NCBI GenBank assembly: GCA_022652545.1
Contig: JALCRM010000004.1
Location: forward strand, 102,610 to 166,609
Length of the DNA: 64,000 nucleotides
Direction: 5' to 3'
Source of the DNA: Lachnospiraceae bacterium
GTDB lineage: Bacteria > Bacillota > Clostridia > Lachnospirales > Lachnospiraceae
Shown one piece after another: positions 54,062 to 62,601 of this stretch (the stretch's first letter is position 1; the number at the start of each line of letters is the position of its first letter). The notes beneath the pieces are model-generated. The model searched no databases and was not told the origin of the DNA. It saw nothing but the letters and a program-made list of their open reading frames with translations. The position numbers were made by a program, and so were the translations under genes.

Positions 54062-55019
54062 ATTCCTCCTCCGGCATACCGAGAGTTTCCAGCAGTTCCT
54101 TCATTCTGTCCGAGCCGTACGCCACTCCTTCAAAGGAAGGTGCATATCGCTCCGGCAGGTCCACTGCCAGCGAATCCGTAAAAATATGCGCCGTACGGAT
54201 GATGCCCCGCTCCGTCGCGAACTCAATATAGATCTCGCCCGCCGGTCCCTTGAACCCGAGTGTTTCGGAAAACTTCTCTTCCTTCCCGTACAGCCATTCC
54301 TCTGAAGCAAAGCGCGCGCGCTTTTCCTCAACGGAAGGTGTCTGCATTTCTTCCGCAGACAAAACAGCAGGCATGATCCCGAATGTATCGGCATAGCTCT
54401 TCTGCAGCGCCGCACTCACTTTCGCTACCGTAATGTCCGGCACGATCTCGCAGAGATTCCTCACGCGCGCCTTCACGGACCTTACGCCGCGGCTCTTCAG
54501 CTTGGCGGAGGACGCATGCAGATACCGGTTCATTTTATCACAATCCACATTGCACATGAGAGTACCGTGATGCAGCACACAGCCATCGGTCTTGTAAAAT
54601 GCGGAACCCGAGAATTTCCTTCCGCTGACCTCAATGTCATTTCTTCCGCTCAGGGACGCTTCCACGCCGAGTCCGGCCAGCGCGCCGAGGACTACCGCGG
54701 CCAGTGCCGGACGATTGTAATCGTCGTCCGCACACACAAAAGAATAATTGAGATTTCCCATATCGTGGTAAACCGCGCCTCCGCCGGAAAGGCGCCGCGC
54801 CAGCTTCACGCCGTCCGCCTGCATCTCGTAGATGTGGCACTCCCGGTATGCGTTCTGGTTGCGCCCGATGACCACAGTGCGGTCATTCTGCCACAGATAG
54901 AGCCCGCATTCCTCCGGTCTTGCGGAACGCAGAAGTTCCTCCTCGCAGGCCAGATTGAGATAAGGATCCGTCCACGGGCTGACAAACAGTCTGAGATGCT
55001 TGAACATCGGTAATTTCAT
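54045..55019 (-). CDS. lplA: Lipoate-protein ligase
   Basis: The 324-residue protein has the ligase motifs NLACEEELL, RNQNAYRECH, RRLSGGGAVYHDMGNLNYSF, the lysine in GRKFSGSAFY, and a C-terminal accessory domain (about residues 250-324). It attaches lipoate or octanoate to GcvH. The gene lies in the gcv operon between gcvPB and lpdA, so the cell can modify its H-protein. ATG 55019 has GGGGG upstream; ATG 55007 is an alternative. Confidence 0.92.
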   Translation of the reverse strand: MKLPMFKHLRLFVSPWTDPYLNLACEEELLRSARPEECGLYLWQNDRTVVIGRNQNAYRECHIYEMQADGVKLARRLSGGGAVYHDMGNLNYSFVCADDDYNRPALAAVVLGALAGLGVEASLSGRNDIEVSGRKFSGSAFYKTDGCVLHHGTLMCNVDCDKMNRYLHASSAKLKSRGVRSVKARVRNLCEIVPDITVAKVSAALQKSYADTFGIMPAVLSAEEMQTPSVEEKRARFASEEWLYGKEEKFSETLGFKGPAGEIYIEFATERGIIRTAHIFTDSLAVDLPERYAPSFEGVAYGSDRMKELLETLGMPEEEYERLV

Positions 55020-55057
55020 ATGCTGCCCCCTGAGCTTCCGCGATGTCTTTCTGCGCC

Positions 55058-55108
55058 GTTCCTGCTGCGCCGCGGTGTCTTCCTATTCTGTTCCTGCCGC
55101 GCCGCGGT
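55058..55108. repeat. Direct repeat between gcvPB and lplA
   Basis: Two 19-base copies GTTCCTGC(T/C)GCGCCGCGGT at 55058-55076 and 55090-55108 differ at one base and recur with a 32-base period. They lie in the 164-base spacer between the two genes, which otherwise holds nothing I can identify. Confidence 0.6.
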
Positions 55109-55183
55109 CAAAACAACGGCCGCGGAAGCACGCTTCATTGCGTGGATCCGCAGCCGGCTGCTGTACTGCAATATATTTACGAA

Positions 55184-56635
55184 TCACATGGCGCTGTCCC
55201 CTGGTGCGCTCCAGCGGAGCTTGGGATGCCGCGCCGCATTGACTTCGTCGAGTCTCGTGACAGGCGTGTGGTGCGGCGCGCTCTTCAGATCCTCCGGATC
55301 CTTCAGTGCTTCGTCCTTCAGTGCTTTCAGCACCTCCACTGCCTGGTCGATCGTCTCTTTGGATTCGGTCTCGCACGGCTCGATCATCAGCGCTTCATGC
55401 ACGATGAGCGGGAAATACATCGTCGGCGGATGGATGCCGGCATCGAGCAGTCCCTTTGCGATGTCCAGCGCGGAGATGCCTGTTTTGTCCTTCAGGTCTT
55501 CCAGCGACATGACAAACTCGTGCATGCACGTTTCGTCATACGCCATATGATAGGTGTCTTTCAGGCAGGCCATCATGTAGTTGGCGTTCAGAACGGCGTG
55601 CGAACTGGCCTGCGGGATGCCCTGCCTGCCGAGGATCGTGATATAGGTCAGCGCGCGGACCACGATAAGGAAATTGCCGTAGAACGAACGCATGTCGCCG
55701 ATGCTGTCCGGTTCCTTCGAGAAGGAAAGCAGCCCGGTCTGCGCGTCGCGGTCCACGACCTGCCCCGGCAGAAAACGCACGAGGTCAGCGCGGCACCCGA
55801 CGGGACCGGAACCAGGTCCTCCGCCGCCGTGCGGCGTCGCAAACGTCTTGTGCAGATTCAGGTGCATGCAGTCAAAACCTATGTCACCCGGGCGGACGAT
55901 GCCGATCACCGCGTTCAGGTTGGCGCCGTCGTAATAGCAAAGACCTCCGCAGGCATGGACGATCCCGGTGACCTGCGCGATGTTTTTATCAAAGAGGCCG
56001 ACCGTGTTCGGGTTCGTAAGCATCAGGCCAGCGACTGTGTCATCGCAGGCTGCGCGCAGCGTATCCAGATCGATGCAGCCATCCGGCCCGGAGGCGATGT
56101 TGACGACTTCAAAGCCGGCCATGGCCGCGCTTGCAGGGTTGGTGCCGTGCGCGGAATCCGGCACGATGATCTTTGTCCTCTTCATGTCACCGCGCGCGCG
56201 GTGATAGGCTTTTATGAGGAGAAGGCCCGTGAATTCACCGTGAGCACCGGCTGCAGGCTGCAGCGTGAAACGGCTCATGCCCGTGATCTCGCAAAGATAT
56301 TTTTCGGCGGTGCTGAGGACTTCCAGGCAGCCCTGGACATCCTCCTTCGGCGCCAGCGGATGGATCGATGTAAACCCTTCCATGGCTGCCGCGGCATCCG
56401 CCGCCTTGGGATTGTACTTCATGGTACAGGAACCGAGCGGATAAAAGCCGTCATTCACACCGTGTGTTTTTCGCTCCAGCTCCGAATAGTGGCGGCTCAC
56501 ATCATTTTCGGAAAGTTCCGGCATGCATAGCGGTGCTATCCTTCTGTCCCCTTCCGGCAGCTCTGTCACCGGTACATCACAGGCCGGGATGTATTCGGTC
56601 CGGCGGCCCTTCGTGCCTTTATCAAAGATCAGCAT
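55184..56635 (-). CDS. gcvPB: Glycine decarboxylase (P-protein) subunit 2
   Basis: The 483-residue protein has the PLP-binding lysine in NLHKTFATPHGGGGPG and the PLGSCTMKYNP segment, both diagnostic of GcvPB. With GcvPA it decarboxylates glycine and passes the aminomethyl group to the lipoyl arm of GcvH. It begins 1 base after the gcvPA stop, which is normal for the split form of Bacillota. The C-terminal end near residue 455 is Asp/Ala-rich. Confidence 0.95.
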   Translation of the reverse strand: MLIFDKGTKGRRTEYIPACDVPVTELPEGDRRIAPLCMPELSENDVSRHYSELERKTHGVNDGFYPLGSCTMKYNPKAADAAAAMEGFTSIHPLAPKEDVQGCLEVLSTAEKYLCEITGMSRFTLQPAAGAHGEFTGLLLIKAYHRARGDMKRTKIIVPDSAHGTNPASAAMAGFEVVNIASGPDGCIDLDTLRAACDDTVAGLMLTNPNTVGLFDKNIAQVTGIVHACGGLCYYDGANLNAVIGIVRPGDIGFDCMHLNLHKTFATPHGGGGPGSGPVGCRADLVRFLPGQVVDRDAQTGLLSFSKEPDSIGDMRSFYGNFLIVVRALTYITILGRQGIPQASSHAVLNANYMMACLKDTYHMAYDETCMHEFVMSLEDLKDKTGISALDIAKGLLDAGIHPPTMYFPLIVHEALMIEPCETESKETIDQAVEVLKALKDEALKDPEDLKSAPHHTPVTRLDEVNAARHPKLRWSAPGDSAM

Positions 56636-56636
56636 G

Positions 56637-57992
56637 TCACGCCTCCTTCCCTTCCGCCGCGGCGGGATCTTTCGCTGCGGCTCCGGCTGCTTCCGCGGCC
56701 TCCTCTATGTCTGCCTTCGTGTTTTTCTCCGTCGCGCACCAGAGGATCTCTCCCTTGTGCGCTCCGCCGAGCGGCAGCCCGCCGAGGATCCCCTTTGCGG
56801 AAAGCGCCCGCATGACAGATGCAGGGGCAACCGGCGAATCCGTAACGAATTCATTGAAGAAAGCCCGCCCGTTCAATGTATGAAAGCCTGCCTCCGCGAG
56901 TTTTTCGGAAAGGTAATGTGCCTTGCTCATCGACTGCTGCGCCGCATCGGCAATGCCCTGCGGCCCCATGGCCGAAAGGTACACGCCCGCACACAAAGCG
57001 CAGAGCGCCTCATTGGAACAGATGTTGCTCGAGGCTTTTTCCCTGCGGATATGCTGTTCCCGGGCCTGCAGCGTCAGAACATATCCCGTCTTTCCGTCAC
57101 GGTCTTTGGTCTCGCCTACGATCCTGCCGGGAAGTCTGCGCATGAAAGCCTGTTTTGTCGCCATGAAGCCCAGATACGGCCCGCCGAACGAAAGGGGCAT
57201 GCCGAGCGGCTGCCCTTCCCCGACGGCAATATCCGCACCGTATTCCGCTGCGGAGCGAAGTACTGCGGCTGCGACCGGGTCCACGCTCATCACGAGTTTT
57301 GCCCCTGCCGCGTGCACCGCTTCCGCGATCGCCGCTGCGTCTTCGATCGTTCCGAAATAATTGGGCTGTGCCATGATGAGACACATCGTATCCGGACCGA
57401 GTTTTTTCTGCAGTGCACCGACATCCGTCGCTGTGCCTTCCGCCGGGATCTCTTCGACTTCGCAGCCGCTGCCGAAGCAGTATGTCTTCACAACGGACAG
57501 GATATACGGACTCACGGCTCCCGAAACAAGTACCTTCGTACGGCCTCTGTCCCTGCACATCGCGGCCGCTTCGGCCGCCGCCTCAGCGCCGTCGTATACA
57601 CAGGCGTTGGAAACATCCATGCCTGTCAGCTCGCAGATATAGGTCTGGTATTCAAAGATCGACTGCAGCACGCCCTGGCTGATCTCGGCCTGGTACGGCG
57701 TATATGCGGTCAGGAAGCTCTCCTTCGAGATCACCTCACTCACGATCGCCGGGATATAATGGTCATAAGCACCTGCGCCGCGGAAGATCTTTCTGTAGAT
57801 GCGGTTCCTGTCTGCAAGACTGCGCATACCGCGCAGCGCCTCCATCTCGGATACGCCGTCCGGCAGGTCCAGCCCGCCCTTCACTTTCAGTTCCGCGGGA
57901 ATGCCTGCGAAAAGATCTTCGATCCTGCTGACTCCGATCTTCCCGAGCATCTCCTGTTCCTGCTCTCCGGTAGCGGGAATGTATGAACCCAT
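56637..57992 (-). CDS. gcvPA: Glycine decarboxylase (P-protein) subunit 1
   Basis: The 451-residue protein begins MGSYIPATGEQEQEMLGKIG and has YTPYQAEISQGVLQSIFEYQT, NAC.YDGAEAAAEAA and KASSNICSNEALCAL, the expected GcvPA blocks. It is the non-PLP-lysine half of the heterotetrameric P-protein. It lies between gcvH and gcvPB. The last 20 residues are an Ala/Glu-rich tail of the kind seen in several proteins in this window. Confidence 0.95.
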   Translation of the reverse strand: MGSYIPATGEQEQEMLGKIGVSRIEDLFAGIPAELKVKGGLDLPDGVSEMEALRGMRSLADRNRIYRKIFRGAGAYDHYIPAIVSEVISKESFLTAYTPYQAEISQGVLQSIFEYQTYICELTGMDVSNACVYDGAEAAAEAAAMCRDRGRTKVLVSGAVSPYILSVVKTYCFGSGCEVEEIPAEGTATDVGALQKKLGPDTMCLIMAQPNYFGTIEDAAAIAEAVHAAGAKLVMSVDPVAAAVLRSAAEYGADIAVGEGQPLGMPLSFGGPYLGFMATKQAFMRRLPGRIVGETKDRDGKTGYVLTLQAREQHIRREKASSNICSNEALCALCAGVYLSAMGPQGIADAAQQSMSKAHYLSEKLAEAGFHTLNGRAFFNEFVTDSPVAPASVMRALSAKGILGGLPLGGAHKGEILWCATEKNTKADIEEAAEAAGAAAKDPAAAEGKEA

Positions 57993-58009
57993 CTCTTCCC
58001 CTCCTGTGC

Positions 58010-58396
58010 TCAGTGCTCTGCTTTTTCAGACGCGACGAATGCCTCGTACTCCGCTGCGCTCATCAGTTCCTCAGTCCCCGTGATGCCGCTCACCTTCACG
58101 AGCCAGGCGCCATAGGGGTCCTCATTGATCTTCTCCGGGGCGTCGGCCAGCTCACTGTTCACCTCTGCCACAACGGCCGTTACGGGTGAAAAAACATCGG
58201 AAACGGTCTTGACGCTTTCGACGTCCGCAAATGTTTTGCCCGCGGTCACCGCATCGCCTTCTTCCGGCAGATTCACGAAGACCAGGTCGCCGAGTTCGCT
58301 CTGTGCGTAGTCGGTGAGGCCGATCTCGGCGCTGTCGCCGTCGATGCGGATCCATTCATGGGATTTTGTATACTTCAGTTCTTCCGGTGTTTTCAT
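58010..58396 (-). CDS. gcvH: Glycine cleavage H protein
   Basis: The 128-residue protein carries the lipoylation lysine in [12 protein letters not shown] (about residue 60) and starts with [12 protein letters not shown] 58396 was chosen because GGAGG lies 8 bases upstream; the earlier ATG is too close to it. It shuttles the aminomethyl group between P-, T- and L-proteins. Lipoylation would be done by the nearby LplA. Confidence 0.95.
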   Translation of the reverse strand: MKTPEELKYTKSHEWIRIDGDSAEIGLTDYAQSELGDLVFVNLPEEGDAVTAGKTFADVESVKTVSDVFSPVTAVVAEVNSELADAPEKINEDPYGAWLVKVSGITGTEELMSAAEYEAFVASEKAEH

Positions 58397-58498
58397 ATCC
58401 ATCCTCCTTGGAGAGGGCCGTCCGGTCCTCCGAATCAAGCTGTATACGCTGTTTTATGCTAACTGTGCAGGCACTGCCGTCATGTATCGTCCGGGACT

Positions 58499-59590
58499 TC
58501 AGTGCCTTGCCGCCTTATAGAAAGGAAGCTCCGTGACTTCGGCCTCCACTTCTCTGCCGCGAATGCTGACTGTAACTTTGCCGCCTGTTTTGACCGCACC
58601 CTTCCGGACGAGCGCCATGGCGACCGGATAGCCGAGGAACGGTGCAAAAGTACCGGAAGTGGTGTGCCCGATCTTTTCGCCGTTCAGTATGACATCCTGC
58701 TCCTCGCGTGCGATCCCGCGGCCCGTGACCCTGAGTCCCACACGTTCCCTGGCAGGCGGAAGAACGCTTGTCATGGCAGCCTTTCCGATAAAATCAGGCT
58801 TTTCCAGTTTTACCGCAAAGTCCAGCCCGGTTTCCAGCGGACTCACCGTATCGTCCATCTCGTGCCCGTAGAGCGGCATTGCCGCTTCGAGACGCAGTGT
58901 ATCGCGGGCGCCGAGGCCGCAGGGGATGAGCCCGTCGCCCTTGCCTGCTTTCAGAAGAGCGTCCCAGAGCGCAACGGCATCTCCTGCCGCGCAGTAGAAT
59001 TCATACCCGAATTCTCCGGTGTATCCCGTGCGGCTTATAATGCAGGGAATTCCCGCGACGATACCGTCAAAAACAGCGGTGTAGTACTTCTTCGGGAAAG
59101 TCGAGGCATCCGCGATCCTTGCGAGGATATCGGCAGCCTTCGGACCCTGCAGTGCGATCTGTCCATATTGCTCACTCACATTTTCGCAGACTGCATCCCC
59201 CTGAAGATGGGCAAGGAACCAGGCAAAATCCTTGTCCGTATTGGCGGCATTGACCACGATGAAGTAGTCGTTGTCGCCCTTTTTGTAGACGATGAGGTCG
59301 TCAACGCAGCCCCCCTGACCGTTGCACATCGGCGAATAACGCGCGCGCCCGTCGTCCATCTTCGTATAGTCGTTTGTAAGGATACGGTTCAGGTTGGCCG
59401 TGGCGTCCGGGCCCTTCAGGGTCAGTTCTCCCATGTGCGAAACATCAAAGAGCCCGCAGGCCCTCCGCACTGCCATGTGTTCCGCGATCACACCCGTACC
59501 GTACTGTACCGGCAGCAGCCAGCCCGCAAACGGCACGATCTTTCCGCCTGCTGCCACATGTGTTTCATAGAGCGGTGTCTTTTTATCCAT
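58499..59590 (-). CDS. gcvT: Aminomethyltransferase (glycine cleavage T protein)
   Basis: The 363-residue protein has FDVSHMGELTL, YSPMCNGQGGCVDDLIVYK (folate-contact region with the catalytic Asp), SRTGYTGEFGYE and the LEAAMPLYGHEM motif. ATG 59590 follows GGAAAGGGGA. The T-protein makes 5,10-methylene-tetrahydrofolate and releases ammonia. It is the first gene of the gcv operon, behind a consensus promoter and a leader of about 155 bases. The terminal EVTELPFY end is complete. Confidence 0.95.
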   Translation of the reverse strand: MDKKTPLYETHVAAGGKIVPFAGWLLPVQYGTGVIAEHMAVRRACGLFDVSHMGELTLKGPDATANLNRILTNDYTKMDDGRARYSPMCNGQGGCVDDLIVYKKGDNDYFIVVNAANTDKDFAWFLAHLQGDAVCENVSEQYGQIALQGPKAADILARIADASTFPKKYYTAVFDGIVAGIPCIISRTGYTGEFGYEFYCAAGDAVALWDALLKAGKGDGLIPCGLGARDTLRLEAAMPLYGHEMDDTVSPLETGLDFAVKLEKPDFIGKAAMTSVLPPARERVGLRVTGRGIAREEQDVILNGEKIGHTTSGTFAPFLGYPVAMALVRKGAVKTGGKVTVSIRGREVEAEVTELPFYKAARH

Positions 59591-59649
59591 GCAGTTCCCC
59601 TTTCCTGTCTCCGGATCCGTCGTATGCCCTGCCCGGCAGCAAACAGAAA

Positions 59650-59685
59650 GAGCAGCTATGATACGCCATCGTGTCATAACTGCTC
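59650..59685 (-). ncRNA. Structured 5' leader hairpin of the gcv operon
   Basis: On the minus strand GAGCAG-TATGA-ACG pairs with CGT-TCATA-CTGCTC, a stem of about 16 bases with one wobble and one mismatch and a 4-base loop, followed by TTTCTGTTT. It could be an attenuator or the expression platform of a riboswitch. I find no glycine riboswitch core (no CUCAGGCAAA-type element), so the class is unassigned. Confidence 0.45.
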
Positions 59686-59752
59686 CTGTCATCTTTTTCC
59701 GGTCTTACTGGCAATGCTCTCAACATAGACCACCCAGACTGTTTACAAAAAT

Positions 59753-59781
59753 ATTATAGTGTCTGCCTCTGCCGGTGTCAA
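59753..59781 (-). promoter_or_regulatory. Consensus sigma-A promoter of the gcv operon
   Basis: On the minus strand a perfect TTGACA (59781-59776), 17-base spacer and perfect TATAAT (59758-59753) are present. Transcription would start near 59746. This is the strongest promoter match in the window. Confidence 0.85.
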
Positions 59782-59855
59782 TTGCAGCCGGTCCGGCTGT
59801 CCGGCACACCGGAACTGCCGAAATACACGCTGTCCGCGGAGAAGCTTACACCGGC

Positions 59856-60776
59856 TCAGCTGAAGCGCCGGAAAAAGTCACACTCCTCATCATTGCAGGT
59901 GGCTGCTTCCCTGAGCCTCATGTTGACATGGAAAACATGTCCCAGCGGACGTTCTTTTCCCTTGTTTTCTCCCCTCCGGATCTCCGTGGCCTGCTGCTGT
60001 GAAAAATAACGGAATTCATGGGGAATGTCGAGTTCCAGAAGCCTGGATTCCATCTCCGGGGCCTGTTTCTTCAGGAAGTCCCCGGTAGCCGTCATGAGAA
60101 AAACAGGCGGATATTCCTTCGTCATATGTTCTTCCACATGGATGAGGCTCAGTTCCGCGTCAGTGCCCTTCTCCGGCAGGAATTCCTGCATCAGGCGCAT
60201 CGTCTGGCGATCCTCGGCATCATTCTTTGCGACATGATACAGGCCGCAGTTCAGAGCTACTGCCTTGAGCATAAAATCCACAGGCGGCTTGAAATCATAT
60301 TTTGCCGCATAGGACAGGTTAGTCAGGATCGCGGCATACAGGCCGAGGATGTGCGCACCTGCCGAATCTCCGACCGCATAGATGTGCGTGGTGTCCAGGC
60401 CGTACATCTCGGCATTCTTCATGATCCAGTGCGCGACCAGATTCGTATCTTCGAGCGAAGCCGGAAATTTATGGGCCGGCGCCAGTCTGTAAGTGAAGTT
60501 GATGACCGCAAAACCTCGCTGCGCCAGGCTCATGCAGTAATACTGGTAACGTTCCTTGTCGCCGTAGACCCATCCGCCGCCATGGACAGAAATGATCACC
60601 GGCAGCAAAACCGTGCCTTCCTTAGGACGGTAAACATCCAGAAGCTGCCATTTCCTGTCTTCTCCGTACTGCAGATCATCGTACCGGTCTACGTTTTCCG
60701 GCGTAGTCAGACCGGCATCCCGTATGTTATCTCCCTCCGTAAAGCTTTTAACGATCGATTCGCTGTATGCTGACAT
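59856..60776 (-). CDS. Alpha/beta hydrolase (HSL/esterase type)
   Basis: The 306-residue protein has the oxyanion-hole motif HGGGW (about residue 69), the nucleophile elbow GDSAG (about 140) and a C-terminal GHVFH histidine region, with TGDFL upstream contributing the acid. This is the hormone-sensitive-lipase (Aes-like) esterase family. Start: ATG 60776 is 5 bases after GGGGG; ATG 60779 is possible. A -10 TATAAT lies at 60823-60818 on the minus strand. Substrate unknown, probably a small ester. The gene stands alone. Confidence 0.88.
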   Translation of the reverse strand: MSAYSESIVKSFTEGDNIRDAGLTTPENVDRYDDLQYGEDRKWQLLDVYRPKEGTVLLPVIISVHGGGWVYGDKERYQYYCMSLAQRGFAVINFTYRLAPAHKFPASLEDTNLVAHWIMKNAEMYGLDTTHIYAVGDSAGAHILGLYAAILTNLSYAAKYDFKPPVDFMLKAVALNCGLYHVAKNDAEDRQTMRLMQEFLPEKGTDAELSLIHVEEHMTKEYPPVFLMTATGDFLKKQAPEMESRLLELDIPHEFRYFSQQQATEIRRGENKGKERPLGHVFHVNMRLREAATCNDEECDFFRRFS

Positions 60777-60823
60777 CATGACCCCCAAAACAGTTTTTTC
60801 CCCAACGTTATTTTTGTATTATA

Positions 60824-61098
60824 CAACAATTCGGGAAATTTGGGATACTGCGGGGCGCCGGGCGCTTTGGGCGGCGTCATGCGACCGGTGTTTGGGCGGC
60901 GGGATGGGCCAGATTGCGGGTAAATACGTCTGACCGCGAGCGAATGCCGGCGCCCGCAGGCGAGTACGGGGCCTTGATAAAGCTTATGGCTAAACTGTCT
61001 TGGCGCGGCTTTCATCGCTTGAAGCACAAAACGCCTTCGCCGCGAACAAATCAGCCTTTGAATTGCTAACAGACTTTGTAAAGACTGTCTTCCATAGA
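60824..61098. other. Intergenic region between serpin and alpha/beta hydrolase genes
   Basis: About 275 bases, very GC-rich from 60845 to 60970. It has short open frames only, which I do not support as genes. TTTCATCGCTTG and GACTGTCTT segments at each side of 61005-61090 look slightly repeated, but no clear terminator or RNA could be defined. Confidence 0.4.
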
Positions 61099-62370
61099 CT
61101 AAAAACTGCAGACGCTGCCTTCAAAGAGAATGTTTCCGTCGCTGTCAAGGATCGCATAAATAAACGGGCTGTCCAGGGTAACGCGTATCTCCGTGGATTC
61201 AGCGGAGGCACTCAGCATCTCGATCGCCGCTGTTGCAGCGGCTGCTTCTGTTCCGTTCTCATCCACACTGACAGTGGCTTTCTGCATGATCTTCGATACA
61301 TAAAGGGGCTTGTCGGAAACGTCGGGCAGAGCGCCGCCGTAGGGATCGAAGATCGCCCTGACACCGCAATTTTCCAGTTCCTGCATCAAATTATCGGCGG
61401 AAGTTTCGATCCTGAACTTTGGCATGTCGAGCGTCATCTCGTCATAATCGATCGGCGAAGCTGACTGCGAGATCATTTCTTCCACATCGCCGTCTTTTCC
61501 TGCGACCGGTGAGCCGTCTCTTTCTTTGGCAGCCACGAACCTGCAGCCATTCGCATAGTTTTTCACGATGCCCTGCATATTACCGTATTCAAAATACTGG
61601 TCCATTTTTCCGTGCATCATGTCGACCTGCGCAGCCGTCGCATCCGCATTGGTAAATTTCTGTTTGTCGGTGCTGAAGAAAGACTCGTTCCAGCTGTCCT
61701 TGAAATGAACTGTGTTTACCAGCACGCCGGAAGTATCGCTGCTTAGATCGCTGCTTTGCAGGACATTATCGATCAGTCCCGCCGTCTTTTTCGAGATCCA
61801 GTCATTGATCGTATCGGCTGCCGCGGCGTTTCCGAAATCAATATTTTCGAGTTCAGCACCATACAGGGTACTGAGTTTATCAGCATATTGTTTTTTGACC
61901 ACTATGTTACTGGATACCCAGAAGGAATTGGCATACTGGATATCGGTACCCTTTGCAGCTGCTGCCTGTGCCTTTGCGCAGTCTGTGCCGGCAATACAGC
62001 CGGACAGTTCCGAGGCCGCTTCGGCAGAAGCCCCTTCTTTCAGCATTGACAGTGCCATCTTTAAAGACATGGGACTGAACGTGTAGTTTTGGCCGTCAAA
62101 ATCCTCTGCCACTGCGTTTTCGATCGAAGCACCGCTCACTTTTTCACCCTGGCTGCCTGCTGCTGAAGCCTTCTCCGCCGTCGCAGCGGCAGACGTCTGC
62201 GCGGATGTGCCTGCTGTGGTATTCCCGGACATTGCAGCGGCAGACGTCTGCGCGGACGGTACGGCTGTGGTATTCCCGGACGCGCCGGCCGCAGAAGTAT
62301 TCGCCGACCCGCATCCCGCAAGTACCGACAATAACAGAATGGCTGCCGCAGACAACATAGATCTGGTCAT
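61099..62370 (-). CDS. Serpin-family protease inhibitor, lipoprotein
   Basis: The 423-residue protein has a lipoprotein signal ending LAGC, a Ser/Thr/Ala-rich linker (about residues 21-75) with two 17-residue repeats, and a complete serpin fold. Key parts are NYTFSPMSLKMALSML, NSFWVSSN, LVNTVHFKDSWNESFF and the hinge NGTEAAAATAA before the reactive loop (about 372-390). Hinge alignment predicts P1 at Ser387, followed by Ala388, which would suit elastase- or subtilisin-like proteases. The small hinge residues indicate an inhibitory serpin. Surface tethering suggests defence against host or competitor proteases. Confidence 0.9.
   Translation of the reverse strand: MTRSMLSAAAILLLSVLAGCGSANTSAAGASGNTTAVPSAQTSAAAMSGNTTAGTSAQTSAAATAEKASAAGSQGEKVSGASIENAVAEDFDGQNYTFSPMSLKMALSMLKEGASAEAASELSGCIAGTDCAKAQAAAAKGTDIQYANSFWVSSNIVVKKQYADKLSTLYGAELENIDFGNAAAADTINDWISKKTAGLIDNVLQSSDLSSDTSGVLVNTVHFKDSWNESFFSTDKQKFTNADATAAQVDMMHGKMDQYFEYGNMQGIVKNYANGCRFVAAKERDGSPVAGKDGDVEEMISQSASPIDYDEMTLDMPKFRIETSADNLMQELENCGVRAIFDPYGGALPDVSDKPLYVSKIMQKATVSVDENGTEAAAATAAIEMLSASAESTEIRVTLDSPFIYAILDSDGNILFEGSVCSF
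62183..62281. repeat. 51-bp tandem repeat in the serpin linker
   Basis: Two copies with a 51-base period (62183-62233 and 62234-62281) encode the 17-residue unit S-G-N-T-T-A-x-x-S-A-Q-T-S-A-A-A-x. They extend the linker between lipid anchor and serpin. Confidence 0.8.
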
Positions 62371-62400
62371 ATTGACACCTCTTTGAAGAGAACCTTATAA

Positions 62401-62508
62401 TTCAAAATCCGGTTTAAGGATTTTGAATTCGTTCTCTGAAACAGGCAGCCGGTGCGTCAGCACCGATGCTGCGGTTTGAAATCGCCGCATCCGAGGCACT
62501 TTCAAACC
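62401..62508 (-). other. Three consecutive hairpins between sucrose phosphorylase and serpin genes
   Basis: TTCAAAATCC/GGATTTTGAA (62401-62427), CGGTGC/GCACCG (62450-62465) and GGTTTGAAA/TTTCAAACC (62473-62508) follow each other upstream of the serpin ribosome site. None has a proper T run on the minus strand. They may form a leader structure or processing sites. Confidence 0.5.
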
Positions 62509-62601
62509 TGAACCGCCGGATGTGATCACGTTTCCATTATATCATCCCTCTCTGTGATCTGTTCACCCGCGCACGATGATCAGCCGCGACCGGTTCCCGC
62601 T

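Noticed and set aside
59590..59760. Glycine riboswitch upstream of gcvT
   Set aside because: Position fits, but I could not find the conserved glycine aptamer core in the leader. Kept as an unassigned structured leader instead.
60990..61211. Small minus-strand open frame next to the serpin
   Set aside because: It overlaps the serpin end in another frame, has no ribosome site and resembles nothing.
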